Notes under the pieces: generated by a model
Seen by the model: the letters and a program-made list of their open reading frames with translations, nothing else
What the model was told of the DNA's origin: nothing
Database searches by the model: none
Source: Patulibacter americanus DSM 16676
Lineage (GTDB): Bacteria > Actinomycetota > Thermoleophilia > Solirubrobacterales > Solirubrobacteraceae
DNA: 39,617 nucleotides
Assembly: GCF_000420025.1 (NCBI RefSeq)
Contig: NZ_ATUD01000019.1
Location: 2,501-42,117 of the forward strand
Direction: 5' to 3'
Translations under genes and position numbers: made by a program
In this document: piece by piece, positions 32,496-39,617 of the stretch
Layout of the letters: every line of letters starts with the position of its first letter
Numbering within the stretch: position 1 is the stretch's first letter

Positions 32496-33724
32496 CCGAG
32501 CCACCCCGCGACCGTCGACATCGCCGAGGGCGCCCAGCCCAGCTGCAGGTGGTTGAGCAGCAGCGTGGCCGACGGGGCGCGCGTGGCGATCCCCGCCCCG
32601 TCCGCGCAGCTCGCGAGGAACACCGCGCCGTCGGACGGTCCCGTGTGCTCGTTGTGCATGCCGGCCATCGTCGGCGCGCTGCCGCACAGGGTCCGCACCG
32701 GGACGGAGCTCGGAGTGCCCGCGGCCTGGATCGGCGCGACGAGCGAGTCGCGGTCGATGACCCACTGGATGCCGCGGCCCCGCGTGTAGAAGCCGTTGCC
32801 CCCGTAGTAGGTCGTGTACCAGTCCTGCTCCCCCGTCGACAGCGGGTAGACCCCGTCCCAGCGGGCCAGCATCTGCCCGGCCCCGGGGAACGCGGTGCCC
32901 TCGTAGCTCAGCTGGGTCTGCGTGTCCCAGGCCCCGAAGCAGACCATCGCGGTGTGCGGGGCCGGCGCGTTCAGCGATCCGCCGCAGCCGGGGAAGATCG
33001 CCGCGTCGTGGCTCCAGCCGTGGCGGTAGCCCCAGTCGAAGCCGCCGCTCGGGTTGCCGAGCAGCACGAGCTGCCCGACGTCGCCCGCGTAGGGCGTGCC
33101 CCAGGAGCGTCGCACGGACGAGACGTACTGCCGGGCGTTGAACGCCCCCTTGGACCAGCCGACGACGTCGACCTTCGCCGCGCCGGTGCGCTGGCGGATG
33201 AGCGTGATCGCGTCGTGGATCTGCTCCGCCCAGTGGTACCCGTCGCCGCTCCGGTGCGGGAACCCGATCGCGAAGACCCGCTTCCCGCGGGACGACAGCT
33301 CCTGCATCATGCCCGTGCTCGGGCAGGAGACGACGCCGCAGCCGAACGGGCCGCTGGCGTTGGGGTTCGCCCACGCCTGGTCCGCCGTCTGGTTGGCGCC
33401 GTGGACGAGCAGCACCGGCGTGCCGCTGCCCGTGGACGCGCCGGGGGCGGCGTAGAGCAGGAACTTCGACGAGGCCGGCTTCGCCGCGCCGAAGAACGTG
33501 CCGGTCTGGCCGACCTGGTCGCCCCGGCCGTCGGCCGGGTACGCCTCCGTCGTGAACCCGGGGGACGTGTCGCGGTAGCGGTCGACGCGCTCCCAGCCGT
33601 TCTGGATGCCGCTCTGGAACGTCGCCTCGTGGGTGACGGTGGCGGTCGCGCCGGCGGTGGCCGGGACGGCGATGAGGGCGGCGAGTGCCAGGAGCACGGC
33701 GCGCAGGGCCCGGGGTCGGAACAT
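32492..33724 (-). CDS. Secreted alpha/beta-hydrolase (lipase/depolymerase-like)
   Basis: The 410-residue protein has a Sec signal peptide (FRPRALRAVLLALAALIAV, probable cleavage after Ala-Gly-Ala near residue 26) and an alpha/beta-hydrolase domain. The oxyanion region is PVLLVHGANQTADQAW (near 103-118) and the nucleophile elbow is DVVGWSKGAFNAR with Ser191 in G-W-S-K-G. A C-terminal His is likely in GMHNEHTGPSDG. Several Cys suggest disulfides outside the cell. Substrate is unknown: triglyceride, polyester or polyhydroxybutyrate are possible, and coupling to a 3-hydroxybutyrate dehydrogenase favours the last. The start is the ATG at 33724, directly before the signal peptide. Confidence 0.8.
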   Translation of the reverse strand: MFRPRALRAVLLALAALIAVPATAGATATVTHEATFQSGIQNGWERVDRYRDTSPGFTTEAYPADGRGDQVGQTGTFFGAAKPASSKFLLYAAPGASTGSGTPVLLVHGANQTADQAWANPNASGPFGCGVVSCPSTGMMQELSSRGKRVFAIGFPHRSGDGYHWAEQIHDAITLIRQRTGAAKVDVVGWSKGAFNARQYVSSVRRSWGTPYAGDVGQLVLLGNPSGGFDWGYRHGWSHDAAIFPGCGGSLNAPAPHTAMVCFGAWDTQTQLSYEGTAFPGAGQMLARWDGVYPLSTGEQDWYTTYYGGNGFYTRGRGIQWVIDRDSLVAPIQAAGTPSSVPVRTLCGSAPTMAGMHNEHTGPSDGAVFLASCADGAGIATRAPSATLLLNHLQLGWAPSAMSTVAGWLG

Positions 33725-33746
33725 GGGGGATCCTCGTCCTTCACGG

Positions 33747-33777
33747 TTGAAACTGACAGGTGATTCATGTCTAGACT
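33747..33777. promoter_or_regulatory. Divergent promoter/operator of the hydrolase operons
   Basis: This 88-bp spacer is AT-richer than its surroundings. It contains TTGAAA (33747-33752) and TAGACT (33772-33777), a -35/-10 pair for the plus strand at 19 bp. It also contains an imperfect palindrome TGAA-N12-TTCA (33748-33767) and an 8-bp palindrome GTCTAGAC (33769-33776). The TetR protein encoded in the plus-strand operon is the obvious candidate to bind here. Confidence 0.45.
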
Positions 33778-33812
33778 GCACCGCGAGGACCACCACGTCA
33801 AGGGAGCGGGAG

Positions 33813-34850
33813 ATGGGCGAGATCACGACGCGCACGGTCAGGACCGGGCGGATCGACACGCACGTGCGGGAGGCCGGGGAGGGCGAGCCGGTGCTGCTCG
33901 TGCACGGCAACCTCTCGGACGGGTCCGTGTGGGCGGAGCAGCTCGGGCGCCTGCCCGCGGGCGTGCGGGGCATCGCTCCGGACCTGCGCGGCTACGGCGC
34001 CTCGGAGCCCACCCCGGTCGACGCGCGCCGCGGTCTGCGCGACTACGCCGACGACCTCGTGGCGCTCCTCGACGCCCTCGGGCTCGACGCGGTGCACGTG
34101 GCCGGGCACTCCCTCGGCGGTGGGGTCGCGATGCAGCTCGCCGTCGACCACCCCGGGCGCGTGCGCTCCCTGACGCTCGTCGCGCCCGTCGGCCCGCACG
34201 GCTACGGCGGGACCCGCGCGGACGGCTCGCCCTGCTGCCCGGACTGGGCCGGCTCGGGCGGCGGGACGGCGAATCCCGAGCTCGTGCGCCGGATCGCGGC
34301 CGGTGACCGCACGGACGAGGACCCCCTGTCGCCCCGGTCGATCGTCCGCACCCTGTTCTTCCCCGGTCCCGACGCCGTGCGGGACGAGGACCTGCTGCTC
34401 GACGGCATCCTCGCCACCCGCGTCGGCGACGACCACTACCCCGGCGACACGGCGACGTCGGAGCACTGGCCGGGCGTCGCGCCCGGCGAGCGCGGCGTGC
34501 TCAACGCGATCTCGGCGCGGTGGCTCGACCTGACGCCGTTCGCGGACATCGACCCGCGCCCGCCGGTGGTGTGGCTGCGCGGCTCCGCCGACGCGATCGT
34601 CGCGAACGGCTCCCTCACCGACCTGGGGCACCTGGGTGCGATCGGCGCCGTCCCGGGCTGGCCGGGGGAGGACGCGTTCCCCGCGCAGCCGATGGTCGAC
34701 CAGACCCGCGCGCTCCTGGACCGCTACGCCGACGCCGGCGGAGCGGTGCGGGAGGTCGTGTGGGAGGGCGTCGGGCACTTCCCCTTCACGGAGCGCCCCG
34801 GGGAGTTCGCGGACCTGCTGGCGGGACAGCTGCGCGAGGTGCGCGCGTGA
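33813..34850 (+). CDS. Alpha/beta-fold hydrolase
   Basis: The 345-residue cytosolic hydrolase shows VLLVHGNLSDGSVWAEQL (oxyanion His-Gly), APDLRGYGASEP, and the nucleophile elbow VAGHSLGGGVAMQLA with Ser100. The catalytic His is in GVGHFPFTERPGEF and the Asp probably in LRGSADAIV. It has an expanded cap (about residues 125-260) and no signal peptide. The reaction may be ester or C-C bond hydrolysis, and the substrate is unknown. The ATG at 33813 follows AAGGGAG at a good spacing. It is the first gene of a four-gene operon with TetR, an acyl-CoA ligase and a MaoC hydratase, all overlapping by 4 nt. Confidence 0.87.
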   Translation: MGEITTRTVRTGRIDTHVREAGEGEPVLLVHGNLSDGSVWAEQLGRLPAGVRGIAPDLRGYGASEPTPVDARRGLRDYADDLVALLDALGLDAVHVAGHSLGGGVAMQLAVDHPGRVRSLTLVAPVGPHGYGGTRADGSPCCPDWAGSGGGTANPELVRRIAAGDRTDEDPLSPRSIVRTLFFPGPDAVRDEDLLLDGILATRVGDDHYPGDTATSEHWPGVAPGERGVLNAISARWLDLTPFADIDPRPPVVWLRGSADAIVANGSLTDLGHLGAIGAVPGWPGEDAFPAQPMVDQTRALLDRYADAGGAVREVVWEGVGHFPFTERPGEFADLLAGQLREVRA

Positions 34851-35497
34851 GCGACTGGACGGTCGACGACGGCCCGGCGCCGACCACGGCCGACGGCCGC
34901 GAGGTCTCGACCCGGGGCCGCCGCACGCGCCGCCGGCTGCTCGACGCGGCCGAGGCGGTGTTCGCGGCGTACGGCTATCCCGAGGCGTCGATCGTGAAGA
35001 TCACCGAGGCCGCGGGCGTCGCCCAGGGCACGTTCTACGTGTACTTCCCCGGCAAGCAGGCGATCTTCGACGAGGTCGTCGACGACCTCAACCGGCGCGT
35101 GCGCCGCGCGATGTCGGAGGCCGCCGCCGGCGGGGTCGACCGGGCCGACGTGGAGGAGCGGGGCTTCCGCGCGTTCTTCGCGTTCACGGCCGAGCACCCC
35201 GCGCTCTACCGGGTGATCCGGCAGGCGGAGTTCGCCTCGCCCGGCGCGCTGCGCCGCCACTACGAGCGGATCGCCGAGGGGTACGTGCAGGGCCTGGAGC
35301 GGGCGATGGACGCGGGGGAGATCGTCCGCCAGGACCCCGAGGTGATCGCCTGGGCCCTGATGGGGATGGGCGAGCTGCTCGGCATGCGCTGGATGCTGTG
35401 GGCCGACCCGGACGCGCCGCCCGAGCTGCCGGAGGAGGCGTTCCAGGAGATGCTGGCGTTCGTCCGGCGCGGCCTCGGCGCGGGCGGCGCGGCGTGA
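34847..35497 (+). CDS. TetR/AcrR-family transcriptional regulator
   Basis: The 216-residue repressor-type protein has an N-terminal helix-turn-helix (about residues 23-70) with RRRLLDAAEAVFAAYGY and ITEAAGVAQGTFYVYFPGKQAIFDEVV. A helical ligand-binding domain follows (about 75-210). Sequence and partners (acyl-CoA ligase, hydratase) suggest an acyl-CoA or fatty-acid ligand. The GTG start overlaps the hydrolase stop and the stop overlaps the next gene, so it is co-transcribed with its probable targets and likely autoregulated through the 33725-33812 spacer. The first ~20 residues are an acidic extension. Confidence 0.92.
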   Translation: MSDWTVDDGPAPTTADGREVSTRGRRTRRRLLDAAEAVFAAYGYPEASIVKITEAAGVAQGTFYVYFPGKQAIFDEVVDDLNRRVRRAMSEAAAGGVDRADVEERGFRAFFAFTAEHPALYRVIRQAEFASPGALRRHYERIAEGYVQGLERAMDAGEIVRQDPEVIAWALMGMGELLGMRWMLWADPDAPPELPEEAFQEMLAFVRRGLGAGGAA

Positions 35498-37026
35498 GCC
35501 CGGGGGCGTCCGACGGCCTGCACACGGTCGGTCGCTGGATCCGCGACCGCGGGCGCAGCACGCCCGAGCGCGTGGCGATCCGCTGCGACGGCGAGGCGAC
35601 GACCTACGGCACGCTCGACGCGCGGAGCGAACGCCTCGCCGCCGGCCTGCGGGCGCGCGGGCTGGTGCCGGGCGACCGCGTGGCGAGCCTGACGGCCAAC
35701 CGGCCGGAGCACGTCGAGCTGCTGCTCGCCTGCGCGAAGGCGGGCCTGGCGCTCGTGCCGTGCAACTGGCGCCTGACGGTGCCGGAGCTGCGCGACCAGC
35801 TCGGCGACGCCGAGCCGGCGTTGCTGCTCGTCGACCCCGAGCACGCCGCGAAGGCCGCGGAGCTCGGCGTCCCCACCGCGACGCTGGACCGGGAGGGCCT
35901 GGACGCGCTCGCGGACCGGACCCGGGACGGCGTCGTGCCTGCTGCCGCCGCGGTCCACGAGCCCGTCGCGGACGACGCCCCGCTCCTCATCGTCTACACC
36001 TCCGGGACCACGGGCCGGCCGAAGGGCGCCGTCCTCACGCACGCCAACTGCTTCTGGACGAACCTGGCGCTCGACCGGACCGTCCCGATCGGCCACGACG
36101 ACGTCGTGCTCGCCGTCCTGCCGCAGTTCCACGTCGGCGGCTGGAACGTGCAGCCGCTGCTGGCGCTGTGGGCCGGTGCCACCCTCGTGCTCGAGCGGAG
36201 GTTCGACGCGGAGCGCGCGCTTGGGCTGATCGCCTCGGAGGGAGTCACGACGATGATGGGCGTGCCGGCGAACTACGCCGCGATGGCCGACGCGGCGGGC
36301 TTCGCCGCCGCCGACCTGCGCACGCTGCGCAGCGCCGTCGTCGGTGGGGCCGCGATGCCCGAGTCGCTGCTGGCGACGTTCGCCGCCCGGGGCGTCGCGA
36401 TCGTCCAGGGGTACGGCCTGACGGAGGCCGCGCCCAACGTGCTCTGCCTCGCCCCGGAGGACGCCGTGACCCACGCCGGCTGGGCCGGGCGGCCCTACCC
36501 GCACGTCGAGGTCGCACTGCGCGACCCGCAGGGCGGCGGTCTGCTCGAGGGGCCCGGCACGGGGGAGCTCGTCGTCCGCGGGCCGAGCGTGTTCCCCGGC
36601 TACTGGCGCGACCCCGAGGCGACGGCGGCGACGTTCGCCGGCGGCTGGCTGCTGACGGGCGACCTCGCGGAGCGCGACGCCACCGGGCGCTACGCGATCC
36701 GCGGGCGGCGCAAGGAGATCTACATCTCGGGCGGCGAGAACGTCGCGCCGGCCGAGGTCGAGCGCGTCCTCGCGGCCCATCCCGCGGTCGCCGAGGCGGC
36801 CGTCGTCGGCGTGCCGGACGCCCGGTGGGGCGAGACGGGCGCGGCGTTCGTCGTCCCCGCCGCGGGTGCCACGGTCGACCCCGCGGGGCTGCGGGCGTTC
36901 GCCGCGGAGCGCCTCGCGACCTTCAAGGTGCCGCGCACCGTGGCCGTCGTCGAGGCGCTGCCGCGGACGGCCCTGGGCAAGGTGCAGCGCGCCGCGCTCC
37001 GCGAGCGGGCGGAGGGCACGGCGTGA
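35494..37026 (+). CDS. Acyl-CoA synthetase (AMP-dependent, medium/long-chain or aryl type)
   Basis: The 510-residue adenylate-forming ligase shows LLIVYTSGTTGRPKGAVLTH (P-loop), LPQFHVGGWNVQPL, QGYGLTEAAPNV, WLLTGDLAERDATGRYAIRGR (in part), KEIYISGGENVAPAEVE and the C-terminal catalytic Lys in LPRTALGKVQRAAL. Compared with the ligase at 24667 it is shorter and belongs to the FadK/MenE-like group acting on shorter or substituted acids. It would activate the acid released by the neighbouring hydrolase; the substrate itself is not readable. The GTG start overlaps the tetR stop by 4 nt. Confidence 0.9.
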   Translation: MSPGASDGLHTVGRWIRDRGRSTPERVAIRCDGEATTYGTLDARSERLAAGLRARGLVPGDRVASLTANRPEHVELLLACAKAGLALVPCNWRLTVPELRDQLGDAEPALLLVDPEHAAKAAELGVPTATLDREGLDALADRTRDGVVPAAAAVHEPVADDAPLLIVYTSGTTGRPKGAVLTHANCFWTNLALDRTVPIGHDDVVLAVLPQFHVGGWNVQPLLALWAGATLVLERRFDAERALGLIASEGVTTMMGVPANYAAMADAAGFAAADLRTLRSAVVGGAAMPESLLATFAARGVAIVQGYGLTEAAPNVLCLAPEDAVTHAGWAGRPYPHVEVALRDPQGGGLLEGPGTGELVVRGPSVFPGYWRDPEATAATFAGGWLLTGDLAERDATGRYAIRGRRKEIYISGGENVAPAEVERVLAAHPAVAEAAVVGVPDARWGETGAAFVVPAAGATVDPAGLRAFAAERLATFKVPRTVAVVEALPRTALGKVQRAALRERAEGTA

Positions 37027-37448
37027 GCGGCCTGGCGGGCGTCGAACTGGGCCCCTCGGCGTGGCTGACGATGACGCAGGACCGGATCGACGCGTTCGCG
37101 CGCTCCGTGGACGACGAGCGCTCCATCCACGTGACGCCGGAGCTGGCAGCGGCGGGGCCCTACGGCGTGGCGGTCGCCCACGGGTTCCTGACCGTCTCGC
37201 TCGCCGTCCGGTTCTGGGACGAGCTGACGCGGGAGCGGGGGTGGGGCACCCCCGTCAACTACGGCGTGGACCGCGTGCGGCTGCCCGCGGCGGTCCCCGT
37301 CGGGGCGCGCATCCGCGGGCGCTTCCGGATCGCGTCCGACGACCCGGTCGCGGACGGGCGGCACGTCGTGGTGGCAGCGACGGTCGAGCTCGAGGGCTCG
37401 CCGCGCCCGGCCTGCGTCGCGTCGTTGATCTTCCGCCTGGTGCCGTAG
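37023..37448 (+). CDS. MaoC-like (R)-specific enoyl-CoA hydratase
   Basis: The 141-residue single hot-dog protein carries the hydratase-2 motif: FARSVDDERSIHVTPELAAAGPYGVAVAHGFLT (residues 25-57, given here only in outline), with the catalytic Asp31 and His36 separated by five residues as in Mycobacterium tuberculosis Rv0130. NYGVDRVRLPAAVPVGARIRG is also typical. It hydrates trans-2-enoyl-CoA to (R)-3-hydroxyacyl-CoA, or the reverse, linking beta-oxidation to hydroxyalkanoates. The GTG start overlaps the ligase stop by 4 nt, and it is the last gene of the operon. Confidence 0.9.
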   Translation: MSGLAGVELGPSAWLTMTQDRIDAFARSVDDERSIHVTPELAAAGPYGVAVAHGFLTVSLAVRFWDELTRERGWGTPVNYGVDRVRLPAAVPVGARIRGRFRIASDDPVADGRHVVVAATVELEGSPRPACVASLIFRLVP

Positions 37449-37475
37449 GCCGCCCGGACCCCGTCGTGCGGGCCT

Positions 37476-37500
37476 GGGCCGGGGCGGGGCGGGGCCCCGG
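37476..37500. terminator. G-quadruplex motif and hairpin between convergent genes
   Basis: GGGCCGGGGCGGGGCGGGG (37476-37494) has four G-tracts with loops of 2, 1 and 1 nt. It overlaps a CCGGGGC / GCCCCGG hairpin (37479-37500). It lies 27 nt after the maoC stop and 4 nt before the stop of the convergent glycoside hydrolase, and probably stops transcription. Confidence 0.55.
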
Positions 37501-37504
37501 TCCC

Positions 37505-39004
37505 CTACTGCTCGCGCAGCGTGGTCGTCCCGCTGGTCGCGTCGGCGCCCGTGGTGGGATCGACGTAGACGAATCGGTAGCGGTGGCTCGCCGACGCGGG
37601 CACGCGGACCTGGAACGTGCCGTAGCGGTCCGTCTTCACCGTCTTGTACGCCTTGTAGCTCTTGCCGGACTTGCGCTGCAGGCGGACCTTCGTGGCGCCC
37701 TCGCCCGGACGGACCTGGCCCCAGACGAAGCCGCGGTTGCCGGTGCGCCACCCGAAGATCGGGTGCGCGAACACGGCGGCGAGCGGCTTGGGCTTACCGG
37801 TCACCGTGTACAGGCCGGACTGCCAACGGTTGAACTGCTGGCCGTCGTCGCCCGTCGGCTCGTCGAACCACTCGTACTGCGTGAGCGTCTCGACCCGCGG
37901 GTTGCGGGCGGCGATCGCCCCGGCCCACTGGACCCACGCCGCGGCCTTCTTCGGGGCGACGGTGCCGTCGCCCTGCTCGTCCGGCGGGTTGGTCTCGAAG
38001 CCGTACTCGTCGAGCCACAGCGGGAGCTTCTTGGCGTGCGCCACCTTCAGCCGCTTCTTCGCCGTCAGCTTGTCGATCACGCCGGTCAGCCGGTCGAGGT
38101 CGCCCATGCGGGCGTTGTTCTTGTCCGGATCCCGCTCGCCGGGCATGAGGCGCTTGGAGTGCGGGTGGTAGGCGAGGGCGTCGCCCGTCACCGCCTTGAA
38201 GTCCTTGCACTCGCCGGACTTGATCGGCCGGTAGCGGCTCGAGACGCACGCCATCGTGCGCAGGAACGGCAGCGGCTGGGTGGTGGAGTTGGTGCTCTTC
38301 GCCAGCCGCAGGCCCGTCGACGACGTCGCACCGACCGCGACCCGGGCCTTCGGGTCCGCGGCGTTGATCGCGCTGTACCCCGCCTGCGCGAGCTCGCGGT
38401 ACAGGTGGGGCGCGACGGGCGAGCAGATGTTGGTGATGCCGTTCTTGGCGACGACGCAGCTGTTCTGCGGCTGGAGCCAGCTCTTCTGGTTCGGCTCGTT
38501 CCACACGATGTAGCGGTTCACCCGTGCGCCGACGTGCTTGGCGATCGCGGTGGCGAAGTCGCCGAACAGCTTGGGCGACGGCTTCCAGGCGCGGTTGAGG
38601 CGGGCCGGCTCGATCGATCCCCAGACGGGACCCGGGCCGGTGATCACGAGGGTCACGTTCAGGTCGTGCTTGACCACGGCGTCGATCCGGCGGTCCAGCG
38701 CGCTCAGGTCGTACGCCGCGGGGTCGTCCCCGACGAAGCCGGCGGGCATCTTCGTATCGTCCGGCTTTGGGGCGAAGTCGTCCCACTTGGCGAAGATGCG
38801 CACGTCCTGCACCCCGTGCGCCTTCCACTGGGCCACGACGGCGTCGGTGCCGCCGGGCACGGGCTGACCGTCGATCTGGCCCTTCAGCACGTTCTCGTCG
38901 GCCAGCCCGATCTCCACGGACGGGGACGCGGCGGCGCCCGCGGGCAGCGCCAGCAGCACGGCCGCGGCGGCGGCGAGCGCCGTGCGGAGGGAGAAGGGGT
39001 GCAT
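37505..39004 (-). CDS. Secreted clan-A glycoside hydrolase (cellulase-like) with C-terminal beta domain
   Basis: The 499-residue protein begins with a Sec signal peptide (HPFSLRTALAAAAAVLLALPAGAAA, cleavage near residue 27). A (beta/alpha)8 domain follows: FAKWDDFAPKP, NVTLVITGPGPVWGS, and the acid/base Glu170 in YIVWNEPNQKSW. The probable nucleophile is Glu333 in LPLWLDEYGFETNP. These fit clan GH-A families such as GH5 or GH39; the exact family and sugar are not determinable. About residues 425-499 form a beta-rich Arg/Lys/Thr domain (VRLQRKSGKSYKAYKTVKTDRYGTFQVRVP in part) like carboxypeptidase-regulatory or FN3-type modules. The ATG at 39004 follows GAGGAAC and directly precedes the signal peptide. 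Confidence 0.82.
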   Translation of the reverse strand: MHPFSLRTALAAAAAVLLALPAGAAASPSVEIGLADENVLKGQIDGQPVPGGTDAVVAQWKAHGVQDVRIFAKWDDFAPKPDDTKMPAGFVGDDPAAYDLSALDRRIDAVVKHDLNVTLVITGPGPVWGSIEPARLNRAWKPSPKLFGDFATAIAKHVGARVNRYIVWNEPNQKSWLQPQNSCVVAKNGITNICSPVAPHLYRELAQAGYSAINAADPKARVAVGATSSTGLRLAKSTNSTTQPLPFLRTMACVSSRYRPIKSGECKDFKAVTGDALAYHPHSKRLMPGERDPDKNNARMGDLDRLTGVIDKLTAKKRLKVAHAKKLPLWLDEYGFETNPPDEQGDGTVAPKKAAAWVQWAGAIAARNPRVETLTQYEWFDEPTGDDGQQFNRWQSGLYTVTGKPKPLAAVFAHPIFGWRTGNRGFVWGQVRPGEGATKVRLQRKSGKSYKAYKTVKTDRYGTFQVRVPASASHRYRFVYVDPTTGADATSGTTTLREQ

Positions 39005-39128
39005 CTGACGGTGTTCCTCGGGGAGCGGGCCGCACCTGCGCGGCCCACGGCGGGCCGCACCCGCGCGGCGGGGTCGGACACATGGAAACACGACAGACAC
39101 CGGAAAGGTGCGCCGGGGAGAAAGGAAA
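39005..39128 (-). promoter_or_regulatory. Upstream region of the glycoside hydrolase
   Basis: The stretch holds the ribosome-binding site (GAGGAAC on the minus strand, near 39014-39020) and GGGCCGCACCTGCGCGG / GGGCCGCACCCGCGCGG near-identical direct repeats (39027-39043 and 39053-39069). An AT-richer patch around 39080-39105, where a promoter could lie, is also present. No clear -10/-35 pair is seen and there is no gene. Confidence 0.35.
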
Positions 39129-39274
39129 GGGAGCGGGCCCCACCCCGTGCGTCTCGGGCCGGGCCGCTCAGGACGTCGGCGCGGCACGGGGCACCCGCAT
39201 GGGGAGCGGGCCCCACCCCGTGCGTCTCGGGCCGGGCCGCTCTGGACGTCGGCGCGGCACGGGGCACCCGCAGG
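39129..39274. repeat. Two 73-bp tandem repeats with internal inverted repeats
   Basis: Copy 1 (39129-39201) and copy 2 (39202-39274) are identical except for two bases (one in the centre, one at the end). Each begins GGGAGCGGGCCCC and contains complementary arms CCCCGTGC ... GCACGGGG and GAGCGGGCCC ... GGGCCGCTC, so each unit folds strongly. A related GGGAGCGGGCC also occurs at 39021. The repeats lie between superoxide dismutase and the glycoside hydrolase, both on the minus strand. Confidence 0.85.
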
Positions 39275-39282
39275 GGGTCCGG

Positions 39283-39329
39283 GCCCGGCGCCGGACGGCG
39301 CCGGGCGTGGGGGCCGGCGAGCGGCCCCC
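39283..39329 (-). terminator. Double terminator after superoxide dismutase
   Basis: Two perfect hairpins follow the sod stop (39335, minus strand): GGGGGCCG / CGGCCCCC with loop GCGAG (39309-39329) and GCCCGGCGCC / GGCGCCGGGC with loop GGAC (39283-39306). The 73-bp foldable repeats come right after. Read-through from sod into the glycoside hydrolase is unlikely. Confidence 0.65.
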
Positions 39330-39334
39330 GGGGA

Positions 39335-39617
39335 CTAGGCGGCGAAGCGCTCGGCGACCCTGGCCCAGTTGACGACGTTCCAGAACGCCTTGAGGTACTC
39401 CGGGCGACGGTTCTGGTACTTGAGGTAGTAGGCGTGCTCCCAGACGTCGTTGCCCAGCAGCGGGGTCTTGCCCTCCGCCAGCGGGGTGTCCTGGTTCGGG
39501 GTGGTGATGATCTCCACGCCGGAGTCGCCCTTGACGAGCCAGACCCAGCCGGAGCCGAAGCGCGCGACGCCGGCGGCCTCGAACTGGCTCTTGAACTCGT
39601 CGAAGGAGCCGAACGCG
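39335..39617 (-). CDS. Fe/Mn superoxide dismutase, C-terminal part
   Basis: The frame runs off the right window edge, so only the last 93 residues are seen, beginning [30 protein letters not shown], the metal-ligand motif [19 protein letters not shown] (Asp and His ligands) and [14 protein letters not shown] mark the C-terminal domain of the Fe/Mn superoxide dismutase family, which converts superoxide to peroxide and oxygen. The metal preference cannot be judged from this fragment. The TAG stop at 39335 is followed by strong terminators. Confidence 0.95.
   Translation of the reverse strand, partial: AFGSFDEFKSQFEAAGVARFGSGWVWLVKGDSGVEIITTPNQDTPLAEGKTPLLGNDVWEHAYYLKYQNRRPEYLKAFWNVVNWARVAERFAA

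Noticed and set aside
39129..39274. Insertion-sequence remnant or integron-like element
   Set aside because: There is no transposase fragment, terminal inverted repeat or target-site duplication. The units are simple tandem copies with internal folds.

Overview
The window is chromosomal DNA from a very GC-rich bacterium (codon third positions almost all G or C) with an actinobacterial core-gene layout. SepF, PLPBP/YggS, PgeF and YggT form one cluster. GTG and TTG starts and 4-nt ATGA/GTGA overlaps are frequent. Several promoters carry only a TAnnnT -10 box placed 6-9 nt before the start codon. The combination of murA next to a hisZ-hisG(short)-hisDBHAF operon and a rpsB-tsf-pyrH-frr-uppS-cdsA-dxr-rseP block suggests the deep-branching class Thermoleophilia (order Solirubrobacterales, e.g. 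Patulibacter- or Conexibacter-like). This placement is inferred from gene order and protein character, not from a marker search. I see no tRNA, rRNA, CRISPR array, transposase or phage gene.

Layout. (1) 1-1846: the C-terminal part of a DUF389 membrane protein, convergent with an isocitrate/isopropylmalate-type dehydrogenase. (2) 2070-3380: murA, with Asp in place of the catalytic, fosfomycin-targeted Cys. (3) 3381-3560: three strong hairpins and a possible His-rich leader peptide. (4) 3561-9366: histidine operon hisZ-hisG-hisD-hisB-hisH-hisA-hisF, nearly all genes overlapping; hisC, hisE and hisI are not here. (5) 9369-10721: membrane-anchored PQQ-repeat beta-propeller on the minus strand, divergent from the next cluster across only 26 bp. 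(6) 10748-16662: CCA-adding/poly(A)-type nucleotidyltransferase, pgeF, PLPBP, sepF, proC, yggT, lspA, rluD. (7) 16923-24551: translation and envelope-precursor block rpsB, tsf, pyrH, frr, uppS, cdsA, dxr, rseP. (8) 24667-30293: long-chain acyl-CoA synthetase, APC amino-acid permease, a 21-bp tandem repeat, a secreted PD40/TolB-like propeller protein and a methyltransferase. (9) 30392-31672: ispG. (10) 31758-37448: two divergent operons, secreted lipase-like hydrolase plus 3-hydroxybutyrate dehydrogenase on the minus strand, and alpha/beta hydrolase, TetR, acyl-CoA ligase and MaoC hydratase on the plus strand. (11) 37505-39617: a secreted glycoside hydrolase, a 73-bp tandem repeat with stacked terminators, and the C-terminal part of a Fe/Mn superoxide dismutase.

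How the genes work together. Region 7 joins ribosome and nucleotide functions to undecaprenyl-PP synthesis (UppS), CDP-diacylglycerol (CdsA) and the MEP isoprenoid pathway (Dxr, with IspG 6 kb downstream). That supplies the lipid carrier used after the MurA step. Region 10 is the best candidate for an undescribed functional unit. An exported serine hydrolase is translationally coupled to a BdhA-type 3-hydroxybutyrate dehydrogenase, and faces a TetR-containing acid-activation and R-hydratase operon. This is compatible with use of external polyhydroxyalkanoate or hydroxyacyl esters. That assignment is inference.
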